From CAMLHU01 sp039917855 (lineage in GTDB: Bacteria > Gemmatimonadota > Gemmatimonadetes > Gemmatimonadales > GWC2-71-9), in assembly GCA_039917855.1 (NCBI GenBank), contig JBDSIR010000144.1, positions 1 to 5,108 on the forward strand: a stretch of 5,108 bases of DNA, read 5' to 3'. Under the pieces are notes generated by a model that saw only the letters and a list, made by a program, of their open reading frames with translations, ran no database searches and had not been told where the DNA came from. The position numbers and the translations under genes were made by a program. Shown here piece after piece: positions 1 to 4,944 of this stretch (position 1 is its first letter; every line of letters starts with the position of its first letter).

Positions 1-88
1 GTGGCTTCAAGGCGAGATCTCACCCTGAGGTCTCACGACCATTTCGCGGACCTTCGGGATCTCGTGTTCTCGCGCGAGGTGGGCGGAG
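1..88. other. Non-coding tail with short palindromes and near-repeats
   Basis: I see no supportable gene in the last 88 bp. The stretch holds a perfect palindrome GAGATCTC (14-21), a small hairpin GGTC-TCAC-GACC (29-40), a palindrome CTCGCGCGAG (69-78), and three related nonamers at 16-24, 29-37 and 58-66 of the form GRTCTC followed by ACC, ACG or GTG. There is no T-run that would make a classical terminator. It may be an extragenic repeat copy, but one copy alone cannot prove that. Confidence 0.4.
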
Positions 89-562
89 CTATCCTGCTTG
101 CGCAGGTGCGACGCGCCAGGTCGTCCGCACCCGCGCCACGATGTCGCCCGCGGCGTCCGTCAGCACCGACTCGATCTGGACATTCATGGCCACGGCGGGC
201 CGCGGCGGATCGGCCACTCGGCACTCCACCACGATCGTCCCGCGCGCCTTCTTGAGGTATTCGGTCGCCAAGTGGGTGACGATGGCGCGGGTGCCGACGG
301 GGAGCGCGGTGGTCATCGCCAGCCCGCTGGCGAGCTCACCGGCATTGGTGAGGGCGACGGCATGGATGGAGCGGAGATGGTTCCGCACGGCGCGACGATC
401 CCGGAGCAGAAGGATGCAGTGCCCTGGCTCAAGCAGGCGGACGCGCGCACCGATCGAGCCGCTATAGGGGATCCCCAAGCCGAGGATCCAGGCAAAGAGG
501 CGCCGGCCCCCTGGGAGGATTGCGAGGCGCCGCCAGAGGGCCAGCAGGCGATCAGGAGAGAT
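89..562 (-). CDS. DUF4442 hotdog-fold (thioesterase-like) protein, start codon uncertain
   Basis: The conserved run IPYSGSIGARV, LLRDRRAVRNHLRSIHAVA, NAGELASGLAM and EYLKKARGTIVVECR marks a DUF4442 protein, a single hotdog domain related to PaaI-type acyl-CoA thioesterases. Substrates of this family are largely unassigned, and it probably acts in the cytoplasm as a dimer or tetramer. The first standard start in frame is TTG at 478 (129 residues), but family-like sequence continues upstream: LLALWRRLAILPGGRRLFAWILGL, followed by the conserved IPYSGSIGA. That would remove the N-terminal helix usual in the family. The frame is open back to the mgtE stop at 578, and an ATC at 562 preceded by GGGA would give 157 residues, the expected family length. 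I annotate from 562, with 478 or CTG at 547/544 as alternatives. It stops with TAG at 91-89. It lies directly behind mgtE and is probably the last gene of the operon. Confidence 0.8.
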   Translation of the reverse strand: MSPDRLLALWRRLAILPGGRRLFAWILGLGIPYSGSIGARVRLLEPGHCILLLRDRRAVRNHLRSIHAVALTNAGELASGLAMTTALPVGTRAIVTHLATEYLKKARGTIVVECRVADPPRPAVAMNVQIESVLTDAAGDIVARVRTTWRVAPAQAG

Positions 563-570
563 GGGGTCCG

Positions 571-574
571 TCCC
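571..574 (-). promoter_or_regulatory. Candidate ribosome-binding site for the DUF4442 gene (GGGA before an ATC)
   Basis: On the minus strand GGGA (574-571) is followed by eight bases and then ATC at 562-560, which is a normal spacing for a start. It lies just after the mgtE stop. The match to a Shine-Dalgarno sequence is modest. It matters because no ATG, GTG or TTG occurs in this frame until 478, inside the conserved part of the protein. Confidence 0.35.
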
Positions 575-577
575 AGC

Positions 578-1807
578 TCAGAGCAGCAGCGTCGCGAGGC
601 CGAGGAAGAGCCCCATCGAGCAGATGTCGGTCATCGTGGTGAGGAAGATGCTCGACGCCGTGGCAGGGTCGAATCCGAGCCGCTTCAGGACCATCGGGAT
701 GACCGCGCCGGACAGCCCGCTCACGATGCAACTTGCGGTCATCGCGAACCAGACCAGACCGCCAAGGACCAGCGGCTTATCGGCGTGCTGGTAGAACGCC
801 ACGAAGTACATCCCCAGCCCGGCGGTGAGGCCGACGATGGCGCCGTTGAGGGCGCCGAGGAGGAACTCCTTGAACACCAGCGAGCGGGCCTTGCTCGGGT
901 CGAGCTCCCCGAGGGTCATCCCGCGGAGCGTCACGGCGAGGGCCTGGCAGCCGGTATTGCCGGACTGCCCGGCAAGCACCGGGAGGAACATCGCCAGGAT
1001 CACGAACCGATCAACGGTGTTCTGGAAGACCCCGACTACGGCGGCGGCCAGGAAAGCGGTGACAAGGTTGAGCTGCAGCCACCCGTGGCGAAAACGGAGC
1101 GAGCGGATCCACGGGGTGGCAAGACGTTCCTCTTCGTTGACACCGACCATCGTGCCGGCCTGGGCCGAGAGCTCGAACACCCGCTCCTGGAACAGGGCGT
1201 TGCCCCGCACCTGGCCGACGAGCTTGCCGTGGTCGTCCACGACGGGATAGACCGGGAAGTGCCGGTGCAGGACCTCCTTCATCGCGTCGCCGGCGGGGTC
1301 GGAGGCCTTGAGCGCGAAGGGCTCGCGCAACATCACGTCGCCGAGGTGCTGGCTGCGCTCCGACAGGAGGAGGTCCCGCATCGTGACGAGGCCGATGAGC
1401 CGCTCGGTGGGATCGATCACGAACCCGTAGGTCACCAGCGCCCGCTTGGCGAGCTCCCGCACCCGCTCGACGGTCTCGGCCACCGTCATCTCGGGGGTGA
1501 AGACGGCGAGCGGCGGCTCCATCGACCAGCCCACCGCGTCCTCATCGTACTTCTGGTTGACCTGCCACTGTTCGGAGACCACTTCCGGGGCGAGCTCGAA
1601 CATCCGGCTTTGCCGCGGCGCCGGAAGCTCGGCCAGGATGTCCTGCGCCGTGCCGGGAGAGACCCGCTGCAGGACGTCGAGGACGGTGCTGTCGGATTCA
1701 CCTTCGAGGGAGTCGGCGGCGGTCTCGGGGTCCTGCTCCTCTGCCCGACGCGCGAGAGACTCGGCGTCGTCGGGGACCTTCCGGGAAGTGCGGCGGGTGC
1801 GCGCCAT
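578..1807 (-). CDS. mgtE: MgtE-family Mg2+ channel/transporter
   Basis: This is an inner-membrane Mg2+ uptake channel of the MgtE/SLC41 family, 409 residues. Domains in order: a basic, charged N-terminus (1-40); a short remnant of the helical N-domain (about 41-96); two CBS domains (about 97-155 and 160-215); a linking plug helix; and a five-helix membrane domain from about 245 to the last residue. Signature residues are present: PVLAGQSGNTGCQALAVTLRG (277-297, with the pore motif GNTGCQ), GLSGAVIPMVLKRLGFDPA, and LTTMTDI with Asp394, which I match to the pore Asp432 of the Thermus thermophilus protein. The N-domain is some 40 residues shorter than in that roughly 450-residue homologue. The start is the ATG at 1807. 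The frame is open upstream to 2041, but that part overlaps the previous gene and is Arg/Ser/Pro-rich shadow. The gene starts 10 bp after its neighbour and no Mg2+ riboswitch fits in between. It ends with TGA at 580-578. Confidence 0.93.
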   Translation of the reverse strand: MARTRRTSRKVPDDAESLARRAEEQDPETAADSLEGESDSTVLDVLQRVSPGTAQDILAELPAPRQSRMFELAPEVVSEQWQVNQKYDEDAVGWSMEPPLAVFTPEMTVAETVERVRELAKRALVTYGFVIDPTERLIGLVTMRDLLLSERSQHLGDVMLREPFALKASDPAGDAMKEVLHRHFPVYPVVDDHGKLVGQVRGNALFQERVFELSAQAGTMVGVNEEERLATPWIRSLRFRHGWLQLNLVTAFLAAAVVGVFQNTVDRFVILAMFLPVLAGQSGNTGCQALAVTLRGMTLGELDPSKARSLVFKEFLLGALNGAIVGLTAGLGMYFVAFYQHADKPLVLGGLVWFAMTASCIVSGLSGAVIPMVLKRLGFDPATASSIFLTTMTDICSMGLFLGLATLLL

Positions 1808-1817
1808 CAGTGGACGC

Positions 1818-2753
1818 TCAACCCTGACGGCGGAAGTGCCAGGTCCGCCGCATGCCGGTCGCGGTAGTGACGACGAGGCGGACCTCCTCGCCCTCCATCC
1901 AGAGGCGGAGCGCGGCGTCACCGGCAGGCCCGCCAAACACGATACGGGTCCCGTCCGATCCATTGCTCCACTGACCGGTCTTCTTGCCGCCGGTGCGAAG
2001 CAGCAGGAGGACGGTGCCGTCGGCCTTGGCCTCGAACTCATCGATCATGCCGCCGGAATCGGCCCGGACCCACTTTCCGACCAGCGCCGCGGACGGGATC
2101 GGCGCCGTCGGCGCCAGGTCGCCGTCACTGCCGAGGACGCGGGCGCCGGGCCGGGCGAGGCGGCGGATCTCACGGCCGTCGCCGGAAGTGGGCGCCGCGG
2201 CCGGGGCCTGGGGGGCCGCATTGCCGTCGTTGCGCTCGATGCGGCGCAATTGGCGCGGAGGCGCCGTGGTGGACCCGGCCGTCTGGTCGGCGGGACGGCT
2301 CATCTGTTCGGTACCGGGATTCTGCGCGACCACGGCCGGATCCTGTGGCGGGGTGGCGACCACCGCTACTGCGGTCGGTCCGTCCGCGCGGGCACCGCTC
2401 CACCACCCCTCCTGCCGCCGCGGACCCGAGCGCACACCCACCAAGCGGTTCGACATGATCACTCCGGCGAAGCGCATCGTGTCGCCGACGGTGACGATCA
2501 CGCTGTCCCCCGCCTGCCTCCACTTGTAGCCGGGGAGGATCGCGCCGATATCGCCGGTGCGGACCCGCCCTTGGCTTCCGAGCCACCAGAGGACCGGCGT
2601 ATCGATCCCCTCCTGCTCGATGGTCCATTTCGATCCTTCGATCGATTGGGCCATCAGCTGACCGGGAGGGGCTGCCGCGAGGATCGCCAGACCAAGGAGG
2701 TAGCTGCCGGAAAAGTGGCGCATGGTGATGCCCGGACCCGTGGGGTCGGTCAT
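1818..2753 (-). CDS. Secreted two-domain protein with lipocalin-like modules and Pro/Ala linker
   Basis: From the ATG at 2753 the product has 311 residues. A second ATG at 2723 (MRHFSGS...) would give 301 residues and a more typical signal peptide. I keep 2753 because it makes the ATGA overlap with the preceding gene. The hydrophobic core YLLGLAILAAAP ends at QLMA before QS, a likely signal peptidase I site. Residues 38-122 form a beta-rich domain whose landmarks resemble the C-terminal domain of the preceding lipoprotein: W near the start, GYKWRQAGDSV, MRFAGVI, RLVG and a final WWSGARA. Residues 123-222 are a Pro/Ala/Gln/Arg-rich linker, probably disordered, that contains GREIRRL (193-199), close to the lipoprotein's repeat unit. 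Residues 223-309 form a second module: VGKW, DEFEAKADGTV, GQWSNGSDGTRIVF, LRLWMEGEEV and a final TWHF. No lipobox or enzyme motif is seen. It is probably periplasmic or envelope-associated, with ligand and function unknown. mgtE starts 10 bp downstream. Confidence 0.78.
   Translation of the reverse strand: MTDPTGPGITMRHFSGSYLLGLAILAAAPPGQLMAQSIEGSKWTIEQEGIDTPVLWWLGSQGRVRTGDIGAILPGYKWRQAGDSVIVTVGDTMRFAGVIMSNRLVGVRSGPRRQEGWWSGARADGPTAVAVVATPPQDPAVVAQNPGTEQMSRPADQTAGSTTAPPRQLRRIERNDGNAAPQAPAAAPTSGDGREIRRLARPGARVLGSDGDLAPTAPIPSAALVGKWVRADSGGMIDEFEAKADGTVLLLLRTGGKKTGQWSNGSDGTRIVFGGPAGDAALRLWMEGEEVRLVVTTATGMRRTWHFRRQG
2750..2753 (-). promoter_or_regulatory. ATGA stop/start overlap between the two envelope-protein genes
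   Basis: On the minus strand the lipoprotein gene ends with TGA at 2752-2750 and an in-frame ATG for the next gene occupies 2753-2751. A four-base ATGA overlap is the usual signature of translational coupling. An alternative ATG for the second gene lies ten codons downstream at 2723. Confidence 0.7.
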
Positions 2754-3295
2754 TGACGCGTGGCCTGCCAGTCCCAGGTGCGACCGGCGCGGTTGTGTCC
2801 CGTGCCGGTCATCCGTGTGCCGCGGATGCGGCCGGAGTAATCGGACCAATGTGAATTCATCTCGAACGTGATGCCGTTCCCGTCCTGGTGCCAGGTGCCG
2901 TTGGACCAGGTGCCGCTGGGTGCAGTGTAGCGAAGGATGCCGCCGATGAGGAACTCAAGGGTGAGCTCCCCTTCGTAGTTCGACCCCTGCCAGATGGTGC
3001 CATCGACCGGCACGACCTCGGTTTCGAGTGGCGCGATCTCACGCCCCGTGATCACCGAAGTGTCACCCAACCGGCGGATGGTCCGGGCAGAATCGAGGGG
3101 GACGATCTCGCGCCCGATCCCGTCGAGCGGCTTGATCTCGCGTGACCCAACACTGTCGAGGGGCACGATCTCCCGCCCCTCACGCGTTCGACTCCCCGGA
3201 ACGGGCTCGATGGTGCCCAAGGGGCGATGGCTGCCCCCGCACGCCGCAAGGAGGACAAGGAGCAGCAGAGGGGCCGGACGCCGTCGGAGGCGCAT
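2750..3295 (-). CDS. Small lipoprotein with REIxPLD repeat stalk and Trp-rich beta domain
   Basis: The product has 181 residues. It begins with a basic n-region (MRLRRRP), a Leu-rich core and a lipobox LAAC with the acceptor Cys19, so it should be lipidated and anchored in the envelope. Residues 40-99 hold repeats of the type GREIVPLD: residues 40-47, 51-58, 61-68 and 84-91, with degenerate relatives at 70-78 (ARTIRRLGD) and 92-99 (TEVVPVDG). Residues 99-181 form a compact beta-rich domain with evenly spaced aromatic and Gly residues: W102, the GTW and TWHQ pair, ITFEMN, YSGRIRG, MTGTGHN and a final TWDW. I know this pattern from small lipocalin-like or META-like bacterial domains of unknown ligand, but cannot name a family securely. 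Its stop overlaps the start of the next gene (ATGA), which implies coupled translation with that secreted partner. The start ATG at 3295 has only a weak GAG upstream but is fixed by the signal peptide. Confidence 0.82.
   Translation of the reverse strand: MRLRRRPAPLLLLVLLAACGGSHRPLGTIEPVPGSRTREGREIVPLDSVGSREIKPLDGIGREIVPLDSARTIRRLGDTSVITGREIAPLETEVVPVDGTIWQGSNYEGELTLEFLIGGILRYTAPSGTWSNGTWHQDGNGITFEMNSHWSDYSGRIRGTRMTGTGHNRAGRTWDWQATRQ
3024..3177 (-). repeat. Coding repeat encoding REI(V/K/A)PL(D/E) units in the lipoprotein
   Basis: The plus-strand pattern TCGAG-N-GG-NNN-GATCTC recurs at 3024-3045, 3093-3114, 3123-3144 and 3156-3177. Each copy encodes one REIxPL(D/E) unit on the minus strand. 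Spacings are 69, 30 and 33 bp, so the reading frame is kept. The copies agree at DNA level as well as protein level, which points to fairly recent duplication or conversion. In the protein they form a stalk between the lipidated Cys and the beta domain. Confidence 0.75.
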
Positions 3296-3346
3296 CGGGA
3301 GCTCGTGGTGGGGTAGCTGAACTATGGGCAGAACGGTCGGGATTTT

Positions 3347-4753
3347 CTACCCCATCCTCCGCTTCAACGCCCCCAACCCGTCATACGCCGCGTACTTGTA
3401 GCAGTCGCTCAAGCTCGGCCAGTTGTATACCGCGTCGATGAAGGCGTCGATGGTCCCGCCGGTGCGCACCACCTCCGCGCCCACGTGCACCAGCTCGCTC
3501 GCGAGCTCGCCCACGATGTGGACGCCGAGCAGCTGCTTGTCCTCGACGCGGAAGACGAGCTTCAAGAGCCCGCTCTGGTCCCCGATGATCTGGGCCCGCG
3601 CATTCCGGGCATACTCGGCGCGTCCCACTTCGACGGCGTCCTCCTTCGCACGCGCCTCCTCCTCGGTGAGCCCGACCATCCCGAGCTCCGGCACGGTGTA
3701 CACCGCGAGGGGGAGCACCGCGCTCATCCGCTCCTTGTAGCCGAGGTCGAAGGCGTGGACCATGGCGACGCGTGCCTGCTCCATCGAGGTCGAGGCGAGC
3801 GCCGGGAAACCGATCACGTCCCCCGCCGCATAGACGCCGGTGACGTTGGTGCAATAGTGCGCGTCGACCGGGATCAGCCCCCGTTTCCCCATCGTCACGC
3901 CGGCCTTCTCCAGGGCGAGCCCCTCGACGTTGCTCTGGCGGCCGGCCGCAAAGAGGGCACGCTCCGCCTCGATCACCTCGCCGGTGCCGAGGGTAAGCCG
4001 CACGCCATCCTCGTGCCGCTCGGTGGTGGCCACTTTGGCACCGAGTACGAAGCGCTGGCCTAGCATCTCGAGGCGCTGCTGCAGCCGGGCGACGATGTCA
4101 TGGTCGGCGAACGGGAGCAGCCGGTCGCGGCCGTCGATCAGCGTCACCTTGACACCGAGTGCGGTGAAGATCGAGGCGTACTCGGAGCCGATGACGCCGC
4201 CGCCGATCACGGCGAGGGTCCGCGGGATCCGGTCCATCCGGAGGATCGAGTCGGAGTCGTAGACGATCCGGTCGTCGAACGGGATGTCGGCGGGTCGCAG
4301 GGGGGAGGAACCTGTGGCGATGAGGATGACAGGGGCGCTGAGGCGCTGAGGCGCTGGGGCGCTGGAACGCACCTCGATCGTGCGGGCGTCGAGGAAGCTC
4401 CCTTCCCCTCGGAAGACCGTCACCTGGTGACGCGCGATGTTCTCGGCGATGAGTCGGCGCTGCTCGCCGATGACCGCTTCGGTGTGGTGGAGGAAGTCGC
4501 CGACGGTCAGGTTGTCGCGGAGCGAGTAGTCGATGCCGTAGAGCCCGCGCTGGCGGAGCCCCGAGAAGTAGAGGGCGGTCTCGCGCAGGGTCTTGGACGG
4601 CACGGTGCCGGTGTTGACCGCCGCCCCGCCGAACCACGCCTCGCGTTCGACCAGCGCGACGCGCTTGCCGAAATAGGCCGCCTGCGCGGCGCCTTTTTCT
4701 CCGGCGGGGCCGCCGCCGATGACGATGAGGTCGAACGGTTGGGATGTGGTCAT
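3347..4753 (-). CDS. sthA: Si-specific (soluble) NAD(P)+ transhydrogenase
   Basis: This cytoplasmic flavoprotein of 468 residues moves hydride between NADPH and NAD+ through FAD, balancing the two nicotinamide pools. It has the full pyridine nucleotide-disulfide oxidoreductase layout: FAD-binding GGGPAG at residues 13-18 with Glu36 ending strand 2, a second Rossmann motif GGGVIG at 184-189, the FAD-contacting VYAAGDVIGFPALA region, and a C-terminal dimerisation domain with HIVGELASELVH and YNWPSLSDCYKYAA. Dihydrolipoamide dehydrogenase has CxxxxC after the first GG. Here the same region reads GGAAVNTGTVPSK, with Ala45 and Thr50, so no redox disulfide can form. The Thr is typical of SthA, and TGTxPSKTLRE matches the mycobacterial subtype. 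The C-terminal HPTLSE catalytic box of lipoamide dehydrogenase is also absent. The start ATG (4753-4751) lies nine codons before the first beta-strand residues and has only a weak ribosome site. An octamer repeat lies inside the gene. It probably leads an operon with the lipoprotein gene 51 bp downstream. Confidence 0.93.
   Translation of the reverse strand: MTTSQPFDLIVIGGGPAGEKGAAQAAYFGKRVALVEREAWFGGAAVNTGTVPSKTLRETALYFSGLRQRGLYGIDYSLRDNLTVGDFLHHTEAVIGEQRRLIAENIARHQVTVFRGEGSFLDARTIEVRSSAPAPQRLSAPVILIATGSSPLRPADIPFDDRIVYDSDSILRMDRIPRTLAVIGGGVIGSEYASIFTALGVKVTLIDGRDRLLPFADHDIVARLQQRLEMLGQRFVLGAKVATTERHEDGVRLTLGTGEVIEAERALFAAGRQSNVEGLALEKAGVTMGKRGLIPVDAHYCTNVTGVYAAGDVIGFPALASTSMEQARVAMVHAFDLGYKERMSAVLPLAVYTVPELGMVGLTEEEARAKEDAVEVGRAEYARNARAQIIGDQSGLLKLVFRVEDKQLLGVHIVGELASELVHVGAEVVRTGGTIDAFIDAVYNWPSLSDCYKYAAYDGLGALKRRMG
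4333..4364. repeat. Four tandem copies of an 8-bp unit, RGGCGCTG, inside sthA
   Basis: Plus-strand positions 4333-4340, 4341-4348, 4349-4356 and 4357-4364 read GGGCGCTG, AGGCGCTG, AGGCGCTG and GGGCGCTG. On the coding strand they give the Ala/Pro/Gln-rich loop (APAPQRLSAP, about residues 132-141) just before the conserved strand and turn VILIATGSSP. The unit length is not a multiple of three, so gain or loss of one copy would break the frame. The run sits in a loop that varies between family members, so the insertion itself is probably tolerated. Confidence 0.85.
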
Positions 4754-4780
4754 TGGATCGAGTTCGGGGATGCGTGGCTC

Positions 4781-4920
4781 CGTGGGTCATCACGGAAACA
4801 CGGGAACCCGGAGGTACGCGGAACAAGATATTTGTACCCGCCGGAGCGGGGTCCCGCTTGAGACCACAATGTGTTCATTCCGTGTGACTCCCTTGCTCCG
4901 CGCTTCCGTGATGACCCACG
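4781..4920. repeat. 140-bp hairpin element with 17-bp perfect inverted ends (REPIN/MITE-like)
   Basis: The 17 bases at 4781-4797 (CGTGGGTCATCACGGAA) are the exact reverse complement of 4904-4920. Inside them lie further inverted pairs that are nearly concentric: ACACGG 4798-4803 with CCGTGT 4880-4885, GAACA 4821-4825 with TGTTC 4872-4876, and a central hairpin AGCGG 4845-4849 with CCGCT 4854-4858. Each arm also folds on itself: TCCGTG 4779-4784 pairs with CACGGA 4791-4796, and CGTG 4907-4910 with CACG 4917-4920. The motif TTCCGTG followed by TGAC occurs twice in the right arm (4878 and 4904). Two inverted REP-like hairpins around a short core is the layout of a REPIN. Terminal inverted repeats with no gene inside would also fit a MITE. 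I see no convincing target duplication at the flanks. The element fills most of the 4754-4944 gap, and the remainder holds nothing I recognise. Confidence 0.7.
4823..4838 (-). promoter_or_regulatory. A+T-rich island, possible promoter or operator of sthA
   Basis: Within G+C-rich surroundings the stretch ACAAGATATTTGT (4823-4835) stands out. It is a short imperfect palindrome, ACAA/TTGT, and read on the minus strand it contains TACAAAT and TATCTT, either of which could act as a -10 hexamer about 70-85 bp before the sthA start. I find no good TTGACA-like -35 at 16-18 bp spacing. It sits inside the hairpin element, so the island may belong to that element rather than to sthA. This is a weak call. 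Confidence 0.2.
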
Positions 4921-4944
4921 ACACGCCGCCACTCCGCCCGAAAC

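Noticed and set aside
1808..1817. M-box or other Mg2+ riboswitch before mgtE
   Set aside because: Only 10 bp separate mgtE from the previous coding region, too short for a riboswitch.
98..1867. 589-codon open frame on the plus strand opposite mgtE
   Set aside because: It is an Arg/His/Glu/Gly-rich antisense shadow of mgtE and DUF4442, produced by high G+C codon use. It has no domain-like sequence, while the minus strand shows clear family motifs.
1808..2041. Upstream extension of mgtE to 2041
   Set aside because: It would overlap the secreted protein gene by over 200 bp, and the added residues are Arg/Ser/Pro-rich with no family similarity. The ATG at 1807 fits the gene spacing.
1446..2756. 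436-codon plus-strand open frame
   Set aside because: Antisense to mgtE and the secreted protein, with low-complexity Arg/Gly/Ser composition and no recognisable motif.
3347..4753. Dihydrolipoamide dehydrogenase or mercuric reductase identity
   Set aside because: The CxxxxC disulfide is replaced by Ala and Thr, and the C-terminal HPTLSE box is absent. The sequence fits soluble transhydrogenase better.
4845..4858. Intrinsic terminator at the AGCGG/CCGCT hairpin
   Set aside because: No T-run follows on either strand and the stem is only 5 bp. It fits better as the core of the symmetrical repeat element.
4750..4932. 60-codon minus-strand frame whose TGA overlaps the sthA ATG
   Set aside because: The frame runs straight through the hairpin repeat element and has Ser/Arg/Gly-rich composition. 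The ATGA overlap is probably chance.
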